A stretch of DNA of 64,000 nucleotides from Methylomarinovum caldicuralii (GCF_033126985.1 NZ_AP024714.1:558001-622000), one strand, 5' to 3'. Shown: positions 11,920 through 24,973, counted from the stretch's first letter. Notes: generated by a model from the sequence alone, not told the origin. Numbers and translations: made by a program.

Positions 11920-13375
11920 CACCCTATTACCCGTATCTTCCCCCTTCTCATAGGAATCAATGTCTTATCCGTTTTCTCTGAGGGAACTTGATCTCGGCCG
12001 CCCGGATGGCGGTCACGGCCTCCACGTAGGCGCTCAGTTTGGTCATGCCCTGCCACAGGGCTTTGGGACCGGGCGGGGGATCGTTCTTGCGCCCCAGCCA
12101 GCCGCCAAAGCCGGCCACGATGCGGACGATGGTGCCCAAATCCGGCGGCGTCGCGGGCGGCGGGGTGCGATGGTGGATGGCCCAGGCGGTCTGCCATTCT
12201 TCGACAGAGAACACCACTTCACAGCACCACTCGGGATGTTCCCGCCCGAGCGTCATCAGCATCAGGATGCGCCAGGCGACGATCAGATACAGCACCAGGG
12301 CCCGTTCCAGGCGTTCCCGGGTGCGAAGTTGCAGGGCTTCGATGCGGCAGCCGCTTTTGAGGATGCGGAAGTAGACCTCGATCCACCACCGTTTGCGGTA
12401 CCATTCGATGCGCGCTCTGGCCTGTTCCAGGGTGGTGATTTCTTCGTTGGTGATCAGGCACCATTCGACCGCTTCCTGGCCTTCGGGGGGCGCCTCTTCC
12501 CGGGCCAGGATGACGGTGACTTGGGGGCCCGGGCCGCTTCGGGTCTTCAGTTCGACCCGGGCGAGCCGGATTGTTTGTGTGACCTGCCGGGCCGGGCGGT
12601 TGCCGCCGGCCGGCAGGTCAAAGGCGATCGTCCCCAACACCGGCTGGGCTTCGACCGCGGCCCGCAGTTTGCCATCGAGGGGGTCATTGAGCTTACGGTC
12701 GTGCTGCACCCGGATCAGGTAATCGGCGGCAAAGCCCAGCTGTTCGGCCCGGTCGATCAGGGCCCGAAGGTCACCTTCGCGGTCGGCGACATACACCAGC
12801 CGGGTCTCGGGCGCCAGGGCGGCCATCTCGGCCACCCGCTCATAACCTTCCACCCAACGCAGGCTTTCGGCCAGGTCCGGTTCCCCCTTGGGCAAACGCG
12901 CCCAGTGCCAGCAGTCGGTCACCCCCAGGGCCACGCCCGCCTCACTGATCACCAGCGTCGGATGCAGGTACAACCCCTGACGCTGCTCGTAATTCAGCCG
13001 TCCCAACCCCGCCATCGACGGCCGCCCGGAATAATCCAGCTCGGTGGTGTCCTGCAGGCACAGCACCCGCGACTGCTGCCGGATCCGTTCCAGGGTCGGC
13101 ACACTGTGGGCCCGCAACACCTCCCGAAAATCCAGCCTGGCATTGTCCAGCAGCCGGTAGGCCGCCTTGGTCTCCGCCCAGCCACCCCCGCAAACGTTGG
13201 GAACGCTCGCCATCGGATCGTTTGCCATCGCTTCTATCACCCGGCACAGCCGCCGGTTCAGGCGGGCATCGCCCAGCGCCAGGGAAAAAATTCTTGTTCA
13301 GCCCAGCTCATGTCAACGCCTATCCAAAGAAATCAATATCTTACTACAGGGGCGAGAGATGTGGGTAATAGGGTG
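11920..13375 (-). mobile_element. Complete IS4-family insertion sequence (1456 bp)
   Basis: Bounded by terminal inverted repeats. Both ends, read inward, begin CACCCTATTACCC and then share ATCT and a C-rich tail over roughly 26-30 bases. Perfect 9-base target duplications (ATTTATGCC) flank it. It carries one transposase gene on the minus strand. It inserted between the acyltransferase gene and its upstream region and points toward that gene, so transcription leaving the element could drive the acyltransferase. A 1001-bp internal piece of the same element lies in pilY1 at 52898-53898. Confidence 0.95.
11957..13311 (-). CDS. IS4-family (Tn5-like) transposase, needs a -1 frameshift
   Basis: DDE transposase of about 451 residues. 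Seen: first catalytic Asp in LCLQDTTELDYSG, second in VADREGDLRALI, and the YREK signature (Y-R-K-R-W-W-I-E, then K seven residues later) holding the catalytic Glu. The main frame opens at GTG 13240. The true N-terminus appears to start at ATG 13309-13311 (MSWAEQEFF), which hits a TGA after 17 codons. Re-reading one base at the T6 run (13285-13290 on the given strand as A6) gives MSWAEQEFFSLALGDARLNRR, joining the main frame at the expected family sequence. The truncated copy has the same T6 run. Confidence 0.88.
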
Positions 13376-13384
13376 ATTTATGCC
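13376..13384. repeat. Target-site duplication, right copy
   Basis: ATTTATGCC immediately outside the right inverted repeat, identical to 11911-11919. The 240 bases from here to the quinone oxidoreductase gene are the displaced upstream region of the acyltransferase plus the oxidoreductase leader. Confidence 0.95.
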
Positions 13385-13551
13385 CCCTGTGATTTAGGGC
13401 AAAAAATATACCATGACAATGGAAACAACTGCGTAACAGAACATCAAGGATTCTGTGAAACCGTCGATGACGCCGGAATGCGACACCCTATACGATTCGA
13501 TGCCAAACATTTTGGCCGGCGTGAAACATAAGCCTTTGATTCCCAATAGAA

Positions 13552-13581
13552 CCGATATGTCGCTGATTGGCGACATATCGG
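13552..13581. promoter_or_regulatory. Perfect 12-bp-arm palindrome upstream of the oxidoreductase gene
   Basis: CCGATATGTCGC, a six-base spacer (TGATTG), then GCGACATATCGG. It lies 45 bases before the predicted start of the quinone oxidoreductase gene. There is no T-run after it, so it looks more like an operator for a dimeric repressor than a terminator. It could also regulate the minus-strand acyltransferase promoter that the IS displaced. Confidence 0.5.
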
Positions 13582-13625
13582 CCTTGAGATGAACAATCGT
13601 GCAACACGAACAACTTGAATCCAGC

Positions 13626-14606
13626 ATGAAGGTGATAGAAATCATCCATCCCGGCGGCCCGGAGGTCCTGCAGCTGACGGAAAGACCGGTCCCCCGGCCG
13701 GGACCGGGAGAAGTCCTCATCCAGATCAAGGCGGCCGGGGTCAACCGGCCCGACGTGGTCCAGCGTCAGGGGCTTTACCCGCCGCCCCCCGGAGCCCCCG
13801 ACATCCCTGGCCTGGAGGTCGCCGGCACCATCACGGCCGTTGGCCCCGGAGTGTCACAGTGGCAGCGCGGGGATGCGGTCTGCGCCCTGGTGACGGGCGG
13901 CGGTTACGCCGAATACTGTGTCGCCGTGACGGACCTGTGTCTGCCGATCCCGAAAGGGCTCGATTTCGTCCAGGCCGCCGCCATCCCGGAAACCTTTTTC
14001 ACCGTCTGGCACAACGTGTTCGAGCGCGGGCAGCTGCATCGGGGGGAACGCTTCCTGGTTCACGGCGGCGCCGGCGGGATCGGCACCACCGCAATCCAGC
14101 TCGCCCGCGCGCTGCGTCAGGCGGAAATCTACACCACCTGCGGCACCTCGGAAAAATGCCGCTTCTGCGAAACCCTCGGCGCCCGGGCCGCGATCTGTTA
14201 CCGCCGCGAAGATTTCGCCGCCCGCATCGCCGAACTGACCGCCGGCCGGGGCGTCGATCTGATTCTCGACATCATCGGCACCCCCTACCTGCCCCGCAAC
14301 CTTCGATCCCTGGCGGAGGACGGCCGCCTCGTCATCATCGCCGTGCAGGGCGGCCCCAAAGGGGAGATCAATCTGCTGCCCGTTTTCCTCAAGCGGCTGA
14401 CCATCACCGGCTCCACCCTGCGCCCGCGGCCGCCTGAGGTGAAGGCCGCCATCGCCCGGCAATTACACCGGCACGTCTGGCCCCTGCTGGAAAGCGGCCA
14501 GGTGCGGCCGATCATCCACAAGGTGCTGCCCCTGGCTCAGGCCGCCGAGGCCCACCGCCTGCTGGAAGAAGGTGAAGTCATCGGAAAAATCGTGCTCATT
14601 CCCTGA
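13626..14606 (+). CDS. NAD(P)H quinone oxidoreductase, PIG3-type zinc-less MDR family
   Basis: 326-residue medium-chain dehydrogenase/reductase. It has the GroES-like N-domain (PGPGEVLIQIKAAGVNRPDVVQRQG and PGLEVAGTI) and a Rossmann domain with VHGGAGGIGTTAIQLARA (about residue 140). The early GLYPPPPGAPDIPGLE motif is typical of PIG3-like quinone oxidoreductases; zinc-binding cysteines are absent. It probably reduces quinones or enones with NADPH. ATG 13626 gives the family-like start MKVIEIIHPGGPE; an in-frame GTG at 13599 is an alternative. It stands between the IS flank and an unknown gene on the same strand. Confidence 0.87.
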   Translation: MKVIEIIHPGGPEVLQLTERPVPRPGPGEVLIQIKAAGVNRPDVVQRQGLYPPPPGAPDIPGLEVAGTITAVGPGVSQWQRGDAVCALVTGGGYAEYCVAVTDLCLPIPKGLDFVQAAAIPETFFTVWHNVFERGQLHRGERFLVHGGAGGIGTTAIQLARALRQAEIYTTCGTSEKCRFCETLGARAAICYRREDFAARIAELTAGRGVDLILDIIGTPYLPRNLRSLAEDGRLVIIAVQGGPKGEINLLPVFLKRLTITGSTLRPRPPEVKAAIARQLHRHVWPLLESGQVRPIIHKVLPLAQAAEAHRLLEEGEVIGKIVLIP

Positions 14607-14651
14607 AGACGCCGCCGAGGTGATCTATCTTTAGAAAGGGACTTTCTGCGC

Positions 14652-16037
14652 ATGGCAAGCGACGAACAGCTGCAAATGACAACAGCGGTTTCAACTTTCG
14701 ATCCGGCGACCCACCCGACCTGGCTCATCGAGCTGGAGGACAGCACGCCCAAGAAGCGCGCCAGCGCACTCTATCAGCGCCTCCAGCAACTCAATGGCGT
14801 ACACCTCGAGGCCGATTCCCGCCTCCAGCAGCTGGAACGCCTGCGGGGACCAGTGTTCGCCGCCGCACAGGCATTGGCCGGGGTGCTCCTTCAGGAGATG
14901 AAGGATTCATACCTGTCGGCCCGCAAGACGGCCAAGCTCTGCATTTTCCTGCAGCACCAACTGGCCAGCGGCTACGAACACCTGTCCGGTCCTTTGGCGC
15001 ACCAGCGCATCCTGGCCTCGCTCGGACAAATGCTGCTGCATTTCCATCAATTGGGCGAACCTCCCGGCACCGCCTTCTGGCGCCGCCTCTACCGTGGGCT
15101 TGGGGACGCCCAGGCGAACGGCGGGCTCGATCATCACATCGACGACCCGGTCCAGGGAACCCGCTTGAGCCCGCGGGAACAACTGTATCGCATCCTCGCC
15201 TTCGCTGCCCTGCCCGCGAGCCGCTTCGAAGCGGCCGATCTCCATACGCTGTACCAGCACCTGCAAAGGAGCGACGGCCTGGAGATCCGGGGTGACCCGA
15301 CTGAACCGCGATGGGTCTTCGATCCCCACCAGCCGGCCCCGCCCCGCCATCCCGACACCCGCCCTCCTTCCGGACCGTGGCACGGCTTCAGCGTCCGTCT
15401 CCGACAGGTGGAAGGGCTGCCCGACCGTATCGCGGTCCGGCTGCAGCATCACCTGGGACAATCGCCTGCCGCAACCTTGTCCGCCGAACGCCGGGTGGAA
15501 GAGATTTGGATGGGACATGCCCGGATCAGTGAAGAACTGCAGCACCGCTACCAGAGTACTGAAACCCTGAACTGGCTCGAAGTCCCCTCCCTGGAACTGG
15601 TGACCGCCGAAGACCCGGCCCCGATGGAACAAAAGGGCATCCACCGCTATCTCCAGGCCAAACTGTCCCACCACCCCCAGGACTCGTTGGCGGTGCTGGA
15701 GGTGGACAGGACGCTCCCTTGCGGCCGGCTGCTGGCCCTGAAAGGCTTCGACGGGCGGCTGACCCTGGGCGTTGTCCGCTGGTGTATCGCCGGCAAGTTC
15801 GGCAAACCCCACCGTTACGGTCTGGACCTTTACCAAGGACAACCGTGCTGCGGCCAGGCGCTGGTTCCGGAGCTGGGGCCACAGCCGGTGATCCGCTTGC
15901 CGGACCGGAACCTCGTATTCCTGCCTCCGGTCAGATTGAAGCTTGGAACCGAGATTCTCATCGACGCGGCCCCTGCGAAAAGCGGCCGCCTGCTCGAATG
16001 GAGCGGGGATTTCTGCGCCTATGCGCTCCAGCCATGA
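14652..16037 (+). CDS. Conserved protein of unknown function with PilZ-like C-terminal region
   Basis: 461 residues, not recognised with certainty. The N-terminal 230 residues are mostly helical and charged (KKRASALYQRLQQLNGVH, LLQEMKDSYLSARKTAKLC). The last 120 residues look beta-rich, with DGRLTLGVVRWCIAGKFG and HRYGLDLYQG, a pattern seen in PilZ-like or regulator proteins of gammaproteobacteria. No signal peptide or membrane segment is seen. AAAGGGA lies about 10 bases before the ATG. It precedes recF by 27 bases on the same strand and may be cotranscribed with recF-gyrB. Confidence 0.7.
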   Translation: MASDEQLQMTTAVSTFDPATHPTWLIELEDSTPKKRASALYQRLQQLNGVHLEADSRLQQLERLRGPVFAAAQALAGVLLQEMKDSYLSARKTAKLCIFLQHQLASGYEHLSGPLAHQRILASLGQMLLHFHQLGEPPGTAFWRRLYRGLGDAQANGGLDHHIDDPVQGTRLSPREQLYRILAFAALPASRFEAADLHTLYQHLQRSDGLEIRGDPTEPRWVFDPHQPAPPRHPDTRPPSGPWHGFSVRLRQVEGLPDRIAVRLQHHLGQSPAATLSAERRVEEIWMGHARISEELQHRYQSTETLNWLEVPSLELVTAEDPAPMEQKGIHRYLQAKLSHHPQDSLAVLEVDRTLPCGRLLALKGFDGRLTLGVVRWCIAGKFGKPHRYGLDLYQGQPCCGQALVPELGPQPVIRLPDRNLVFLPPVRLKLGTEILIDAAPAKSGRLLEWSGDFCAYALQP

Positions 16038-16064
16038 ACGGCGCCGATCCGTTATCATGAATGG

Positions 16065-19572
<3,508 letters not shown>

Positions 19573-19576
19573 GCCA

Positions 19577-20371
19577 ATGCTGCCCTACCCCCGCATCGAT
19601 CCGGTCGCCGTCCAGCTGGGACCGCTCAAGGTCCACTGGTACGGTTTGATGTACGTCTTCGGCCTGCTGGGCGCCTGGTGGCTGGCTCGGTGGCGGGGGC
19701 CGCGGTTCGGCTGGCGCAAGGAGGAGATCGACGATCTGGTCTATTACGCCGCCTTCGGGGTGGTGCTGGGCGGGCGCACCGGCTACATGCTGTTCTACAA
19801 CCTGCCGACCCTGCTCCACGATCCGCTGAGTTTCTTCCGGGTCTGGGAAGGCGGGATGTCCTTCCACGGCGGCCTGCTTGGGGTGCTTGCGGCCGTGGCG
19901 CTGTTCGCCCGCAAGTACGGCCGCGCCTTCTGGGAGGTGACCGACTTCATCGCCCCCTTCGTTCCCATCGGGTTGTTCTTCGGCCGCATCGGCAATTTCA
20001 TCAACGGCGAACTGTGGGGCAAGGTCAGCGATGTCCCCTGGTCCATGGTATTCCCTACCGGCGGCCCGCTGCCACGCCATCCTTCCCAGCTCTACGAAGC
20101 CTCGCTCGAAGGGATCGCCCTGTTCGCGATCCTGTGGTGGTACTCCGCCAAACCCCGGCCGAGGATGGCGGTTTCCGGCCTGTTTCTGCTGGGCTACGGC
20201 GTTTTCCGTTTTCTGGTGGAGTTCATCCGCGAGCCCGACGCCCACATCGGCTATCTGGCCTTCGGCTGGGTGACCATGGGCCAGGTGCTGTCGCTGCCGA
20301 TGATCGTGGCCGGAACCTTGCTGCTGTGGTGGGCCCATCGCCGGGAGAACGCCCATGCGCCCTTATCTTGA
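19577..20371 (+). CDS. lgt: Prolipoprotein diacylglyceryl transferase
   Basis: Transfers diacylglycerol from phosphatidylglycerol to the lipobox cysteine of prelipoproteins in the inner membrane. 264 residues with about seven membrane helices. Conserved motifs: the HWYGLMY start, [21 protein letters not shown] (with the essential His) and the Lgt signature [13 protein letters not shown]. The 3' end overlaps thyA by 17 bases, forming the common lgt-thyA-folA cluster, with gyrB just upstream. Confidence 0.97.
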   Translation: MLPYPRIDPVAVQLGPLKVHWYGLMYVFGLLGAWWLARWRGPRFGWRKEEIDDLVYYAAFGVVLGGRTGYMLFYNLPTLLHDPLSFFRVWEGGMSFHGGLLGVLAAVALFARKYGRAFWEVTDFIAPFVPIGLFFGRIGNFINGELWGKVSDVPWSMVFPTGGPLPRHPSQLYEASLEGIALFAILWWYSAKPRPRMAVSGLFLLGYGVFRFLVEFIREPDAHIGYLAFGWVTMGQVLSLPMIVAGTLLLWWAHRRENAHAPLS

Positions 20372-21149
20372 TCTTCTCCGGGACATCCTCGAGCACGGGA
20401 CTCCCAAGGACGACCGCACCGGCACCGGCACTCTCAGCGTGTTCGGCCGCCAGCTGCGCTTCGACCTGACAACGGGCTTCCCTCTCCTGACCACCAAGAA
20501 ACTGCACTGGCCTTCCATCGTCCACGAGCTGCTGTGGTTCCTGTCCGGCAGCACCAACATCCGCTATCTGCACGACCACAAGGTCACCATCTGGGACGAA
20601 TGGGCAGACGACGACGGCGAGCTGGGACCGGTCTACGGCAAGCAGTGGCGCGCCTGGGAGACGCCGGACGGCCGCACCATCGACCAGCTCGCCGAGGTGG
20701 TAGCGACGATCCGCCGCGATCCCGACTCCCGCCGCCTGCTGGTGAGCGCCTGGAACGTGGCTGACATAGGACGCATGGCGCTGCCGCCGTGCCACTACAG
20801 CTTCCAGTTCTACGTCGCCGCAGGGAAGCTCTCGTGCCTGTTCAACATGCGTTCGGTGGACGTGTTTCTGGGCCTGCCCTTCAACATCGCCAGCTACGCC
20901 CTGCTGACCCACATGGTGGCCCAGCAATGCGACCTGGCGCCGGGGGAGCTGATCTGGAGCGGCGGCGACGTCCACCTCTACCGCAACCACCTCGAGCAAG
21001 CCCGGCTGCAGCTGGGCCGCCAGCCTTACCCGCCGCCCCGGCTGGAGATCCTGCGCCGGCCGCCAAGCCTGTTCGCTTACCGCTTCGAGGACTTCCGCCT
21101 CCACGACTATCGGGCCCATCCCCACATCAAGGCGCCGGTGGCGGTATGA
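20355..21149 (+). CDS. thyA: Thymidylate synthase
   Basis: Methylates dUMP to dTMP with methylene-tetrahydrofolate. 264 residues, the size of E. coli ThyA. It begins [15 protein letters not shown]. The phosphate-binding Arg is in [10 protein letters not shown], and the active-site cysteine is in [12 protein letters not shown] (about residue 146). [19 protein letters not shown] and the C-terminal IKAPVAV complete the fold. It overlaps lgt upstream and folA downstream (ATGA), implying translational coupling. Confidence 0.98.
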   Translation: MRPYLDLLRDILEHGTPKDDRTGTGTLSVFGRQLRFDLTTGFPLLTTKKLHWPSIVHELLWFLSGSTNIRYLHDHKVTIWDEWADDDGELGPVYGKQWRAWETPDGRTIDQLAEVVATIRRDPDSRRLLVSAWNVADIGRMALPPCHYSFQFYVAAGKLSCLFNMRSVDVFLGLPFNIASYALLTHMVAQQCDLAPGELIWSGGDVHLYRNHLEQARLQLGRQPYPPPRLEILRRPPSLFAYRFEDFRLHDYRAHPHIKAPVAV

Positions 21150-21673
21150 GGGGGCCGAGCCGTATCAGCCTCATCGTCGCCATGGCCCGGGGGCGGGTCA
21201 TCGGCCACCGGGGGCAGATGCCCTGGCACCTGTCCGAGGATCTCAGGCGCTTCCGCCGCATCACCTGGGGCAAGCCTATCCTGATGGGGCGGCGCACCTT
21301 CGAGGCCATCGGCCGCCCCCTGCCGGGACGGCTCAACATCGTGCTGTCGCACTCGCCGGACTTCCGTCCCAACGGCTGCCGGGTGGCGAGCTCTCTGGAA
21401 GCAGCGCTGGCACTGGCTGAAGACCAGGAACTGATGGTCATCGGCGGCAGCCACGTCTACCGCCATCTGCTGCCGCAGGCGGATCTGCTCTATCTCACCC
21501 TGATCGACGCCGATTTCCCCGGCGATACCTTCTTCCCTCCGTGGGATGCGGAACAGTGGCAGGAAATCGAACGGGAGGAACGGGCGGCAGGGGCCGCTTT
21601 CCCACACCCTTACCGCTTCGTAACCCTGCGGCGGATCAGCCCGGCTTGCGGTAGCAGGGACAGTCGATACTGA
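21146..21673 (+). CDS. folA: Dihydrofolate reductase
   Basis: Regenerates tetrahydrofolate from the dihydrofolate made by ThyA. 175 residues. Seen: [27 protein letters not shown] with the catalytic acidic residue region, [16 protein letters not shown] for NADPH binding, and [13 protein letters not shown]. The ATG overlaps the thyA stop. The 3' end runs 38 bases into convergent apaH, so its last residues (GSRDSRY) may be an unusual extension. Confidence 0.95.
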   Translation: MRGPSRISLIVAMARGRVIGHRGQMPWHLSEDLRRFRRITWGKPILMGRRTFEAIGRPLPGRLNIVLSHSPDFRPNGCRVASSLEAALALAEDQELMVIGGSHVYRHLLPQADLLYLTLIDADFPGDTFFPPWDAEQWQEIEREERAAGAAFPHPYRFVTLRRISPACGSRDSRY

Positions 21674-22454
21674 TCCGGTACATCTCCCCGTCCAGACGCA
21701 GCGCGGTCAGCTGCCCGCCCCAGAGGCAGCCGGTGTCGATACCGTAGCATCCCCGCTCGGCCACGAAGCCCAGGGTGGACCAGTGGCCGAAGATGATCTC
21801 CTGCCCCTCGCTGCGCCGCCCCGGCACCTGGAACCAGGGCAGCAGCCCCTGCGGCTGGCTTCCCGGCGGCCCGGAGAATCTGAGCGCCAGGCGCCCTTCG
21901 CGGTCGCAATAACGCAGCCGGGTGAAGCAGTTGACGATGAAACGCAGCCGCTCCCAGCCCTGCAAATCCTCGGACCACCTATCCGGTTGGTCGCCGTACA
22001 TGTGCTTGAGAAATTCCCCCAGCCGGTCGCTCTGGAGCACCGACTCCGCCTCCCGGGCGCAGCGCCTGGCGGTGTCGATGTCCCACTGGGGCGGCAGGCC
22101 GGCGTGGATCAGACAGAAACGTTGGTCGCAGTGGAACAGCGGCCGGTGGCGGAGCCAGTCGAGCAGCGCGTCCCGGTCGTCCGCTTCGAGCACGTCGGCC
22201 AGATCCTGGCGGTGCTTGTAATCCTGGCCGTGGGCCACCGCCAAGAGATGCAGGTCGTGATTGCCGAGGACGGTCACCGCCCGGTCCCCCAGGGCCTTGA
22301 TGAAACGCAGAGTCTCCAGCGAATGGGGTCCGCGGTTGACCAGATCGCCGGTGAACCAGAGCAAGTCCGCCGCCGGATCGAAATTGATCTTGTCCAGCAG
22401 CTGCTGCAACTCGAAGAAGCAACCCTGAATGTCCCCGATCGCGTAATGCGCCAT
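21636..22454 (-). CDS. apaH: Symmetrical bis(5'-nucleosyl)-tetraphosphatase
   Basis: Splits Ap4A to two ADP; also implicated in removing Np4 caps from RNA. 272 residues, typical. The metallophosphoesterase motifs are clear: AIGDIQGCFFEL at the N-terminus, FTGDLVNRGPHSLET, and VLGNHDLHLLAV. The start at 22452-22454 (MAHYAIGDIQG) is chosen because the family begins there. folA next door is also a frequent apaH neighbour in gammaproteobacteria, though here it is convergent and overlapping. Confidence 0.96.
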   Translation of the reverse strand: MAHYAIGDIQGCFFELQQLLDKINFDPAADLLWFTGDLVNRGPHSLETLRFIKALGDRAVTVLGNHDLHLLAVAHGQDYKHRQDLADVLEADDRDALLDWLRHRPLFHCDQRFCLIHAGLPPQWDIDTARRCAREAESVLQSDRLGEFLKHMYGDQPDRWSEDLQGWERLRFIVNCFTRLRYCDREGRLALRFSGPPGSQPQGLLPWFQVPGRRSEGQEIIFGHWSTLGFVAERGCYGIDTGCLWGGQLTALRLDGEMYRISIDCPCYRKPG

Positions 22455-22726
22455 GGGTAATGAGACTCCGAAAGGGTTCGATGGAAAGGGCGCCACTTTG
22501 TACCCCAGCGGGAGGGAGATTGCAAGTTGGGCGTTGAATCCACTTGGCACCCGTCCATTGGCGCTGCCGGGTACTGGAAAAGGTCTACCGGGCCATTGAC
22601 AGACCCTTCGGCAGAAGCGGCAGATCAATCCGCGGAGAATTTGCGAAACTGCCAACGGCTTCAAAGTTTTCCCACCGACGGCGGCCTATGCTTGTTCCCG
22701 AAAGCAAGCGATCAGGAGAAAAAACC

Positions 22727-22882
22727 ATGACCACCTTCATCAAGGAAAAACTGGAACTGAGCCTCATCGGCTTTGCCACCCTGGTGTACAGCGCCGGCTT
22801 CATGGCCATCGCCTCCATCGGCTATCTGCTCGACGAGATCCGGCATCTGCTGACCGCGCCGCCGGAACCGCAAAGGCACTGA
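22727..22882 (+). CDS. Small single-pass membrane protein, unknown
   Basis: 51 residues beginning MTTFIKEKLELSLIGF. One hydrophobic segment (about residues 12-33) is followed by DEIRHLLTAPPEPQRH. A strong AGGAGA motif stands 7-8 bases before the ATG, which supports real translation. The 272 bases between it and apaH hold its leader and a short GCTTG/CAAGC stem, with no other gene seen. Function unknown. Confidence 0.6.
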   Translation: MTTFIKEKLELSLIGFATLVYSAGFMAIASIGYLLDEIRHLLTAPPEPQRH

Positions 22883-22981
22883 GCTTCCATCCAACATCCT
22901 CTCCTTGAAGCCGGCGTCTGCCGGATTTCTTTTATGCAGCTATACTGATTCCCAGGCACCATCCATCGGGAATCGACCGCC

Positions 22982-23566
22982 ATGCGTCTGCTGTACCTCG
23001 TACTGCTATTGTCTTTCAGCCTTGCCTGCCGGGCCGAACCGGCGGCGGAACTGTTCTCCGCCGCCGCCCGGGGGCGGATCAGCCAGGTGGAATCATTGCT
23101 GCGTCAGGGGGTCGCGGTGGACAGCCGGACCGCAACCGGACGCACACCGTTGATGATCGCCGCGTATTTCGGCAACGAGCGCGTCGTCCGCCTGCTGCTG
23201 GGTTACGGCGCCGACGTCAATGCCGCCGACAACCGCGGGGTGACGCCGCTGATGGAGGCGGTGGCCGGCGGCTGGCCCAGGGTGGTCCGGTGGCTGCTGG
23301 CCGCCGGCGCCGATGTCGGGGCCAAGGACCAAGGCGGCCTGACCGCCCTCGACCGCGCCCGCCAGAAAGGCCGCGCCGATCTCGTCCAACTGCTACAGGG
23401 CGACGAGAACAAAGACAAAAAAGCGGCCGACGGCGGGACGGCTGACAAAGCCGCCCAACAAGCCCAACAGAAAGACGGCGGCGGCAAAAAGGAGGGCGAC
23501 AAGAAACAGGAAGCCGCCCCAAAAGCCGACGCCGCGAAACAGAAGGCGGAGGAAAAATCCGGTTGA
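22982..23566 (+). CDS. Secreted ankyrin-repeat protein with charged low-complexity tail
   Basis: 194 residues. An N-terminal signal peptide (MRLLYLVLLLSFSLACRA; the AC pair could also be a lipobox-like site) is followed by about four ankyrin repeats (residues 22-138), for example GRTPLMIAAYFGNERVVRLLLGYGADVN split over two repeats. The last 55 residues are nearly all K, A, E, Q, D and G. Probably a periplasmic scaffold or inhibitor-type protein; the partner is unknown. It lies 20 bases upstream of mpl. Confidence 0.82.
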   Translation: MRLLYLVLLLSFSLACRAEPAAELFSAAARGRISQVESLLRQGVAVDSRTATGRTPLMIAAYFGNERVVRLLLGYGADVNAADNRGVTPLMEAVAGGWPRVVRWLLAAGADVGAKDQGGLTALDRARQKGRADLVQLLQGDENKDKKAADGGTADKAAQQAQQKDGGGKKEGDKKQEAAPKADAAKQKAEEKSG

Positions 23567-23586
23567 ATCCGGTACCATAGCCGCCC

Positions 23587-24957
23587 ATGCACATCCACAT
23601 CCTCGGCATCTGCGGTACCTTCATGGGCGGGCTGGCCCTGCTGGCCCGTGAACTGGGGCTGAGCGTCAGCGGTTCGGACCAGAACGTCTACCCCCCCATG
23701 AGCACCCAACTGGAGGAGGCGGGCATCCGCCTTTCGCCCTACGATCCCGCCAACTTGCACCCTCGTCCCGATCAGGTGATCGTCGGCAACGCCCTGTCGC
23801 GGGGCAATCCGGAGGTGGAAGCGGTGCTGAACCAGTGCCTGCCCTACACTTCCGGCCCTCAGTGGCTGGCCGAGACGATATTGCAATCGCGGCGGGTGAT
23901 CGGCATCGCCGGCACTCACGGCAAGACCACCACGACCGCCATGGTGGCCTGGATTCTGGAAGCCGCAGGTTTAGCGCCCGGTTTCCTGATCGGCGGCGTC
24001 CCCAAGAATTTCGGCCGCTCGGCCCGTCTGGGCAGCGGCGAATGGTTCGTCATCGAGGCCGACGAATACGACACCGCCTTTTTCGACAAGCGCTCCAAGT
24101 TCGTCCATTACCGGCCCTGGATCGCCGTGCTCAACAATCTGGAATACGATCACGCCGACATCTTCCCCGACCTGGCGGCGATCCAGACCCAGTTCCACCA
24201 CTTGGTCCGCACCGTACCCGGCCAGGGACGGCTACTGGTCGCTTCCGGTGACAAGAATCTGGAGGCGGTACTGGCCCGGGGTTGCTGGAGCCCGGTGGAA
24301 CGCTTCGGGATTCAGGCCGGAGACTGGCAGGCGCAGCTGCAGCGCGAAGACGGCAGCCGTTTCCGGGTGAGCCGCCGGGGAGAGGCGCTGGGCGAGGTCG
24401 CTTGGGAACTGAGCGGCCGCCACAACGTCGCCAACGCTCTGGGGGCCATCGCCGCCGCCGCCCACGCCGGCGTTCCGGCATCCGACGCCATTGAGGCCCT
24501 GGGAAGTTTTGCCGGTGTCAAACGCCGTCTCGAGCTGCGCGGCGAGGCCGCCGGCGTGCGGATCTACGACGACTTCGCCCACCACCCGACGGCAATCGCC
24601 GCCACCCTGGAGGGACTGCGGGCCCGCATCGGCAATGACCGGCTGGTGGCGATCCTGGAGCCGCGCTCCAACACCATGCGCATGGGCGTCCACAACGAAC
24701 AACTGGGACCGTCTCTGGCCGCGGCCGACGTGGTCTATCTCCATACGCCACCCGACCTGGGCTGGGATCCCCGCCCCCTGACCCGAACGCATCCCAATCT
24801 GCAGTGCTTCGAGAACCTGGAGGCATTGCTGAATCACCTGCTTGCCGAAAGACGCCCCGGCGACCACTGGATTTTCATGAGCAACAGCGGCTTCGGCAAT
24901 ATCCATCAGCGCGCCCTGGAAAGGCTGCAGGAAATGTTTCACGTGGAACATCCCTAG
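23587..24957 (+). CDS. mpl: UDP-N-acetylmuramate:L-alanyl-gamma-D-glutamyl-meso-diaminopimelate ligase
   Basis: Recycles the murein tripeptide by ligating it to UDP-MurNAc. 456 residues, normal for Mpl. It starts MHIHILGICGTFMGGLALLA, has the Mur-ligase P-loop GIAGTHGKTTTTAMV (about residue 107), and FIEADEYDTAFFDKRSKF-type substrate residues. YDDFAHHPTAI is the C-terminal-domain signature. The final codons (MFHVEHP) are dictated by an embedded parS site. Confidence 0.96.
   Translation: MHIHILGICGTFMGGLALLARELGLSVSGSDQNVYPPMSTQLEEAGIRLSPYDPANLHPRPDQVIVGNALSRGNPEVEAVLNQCLPYTSGPQWLAETILQSRRVIGIAGTHGKTTTTAMVAWILEAAGLAPGFLIGGVPKNFGRSARLGSGEWFVIEADEYDTAFFDKRSKFVHYRPWIAVLNNLEYDHADIFPDLAAIQTQFHHLVRTVPGQGRLLVASGDKNLEAVLARGCWSPVERFGIQAGDWQAQLQREDGSRFRVSRRGEALGEVAWELSGRHNVANALGAIAAAAHAGVPASDAIEALGSFAGVKRRLELRGEAAGVRIYDDFAHHPTAIAATLEGLRARIGNDRLVAILEPRSNTMRMGVHNEQLGPSLAAADVVYLHTPPDLGWDPRPLTRTHPNLQCFENLEALLNHLLAERRPGDHWIFMSNSGFGNIHQRALERLQEMFHVEHP
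24935..24950. promoter_or_regulatory. parS-like site 2 (3' end of mpl)
   Basis: TGTTTCACGTGGAACA, the same 16 bases as site 1. It is placed so that the last mpl codons read MFHVEH, as in recF. Confidence 0.9.
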
Positions 24958-24973
24958 ACCGAAACCTAAGCGA

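Noticed and set aside
13394-13744. Minus-strand frame ending in a hydrophobic stretch upstream of the acyltransferase
   Set aside because: It overlaps the oxidoreductase start and the palindrome, has no ribosome site and no recognised motif; a short real gene of about 59 codons cannot be excluded.
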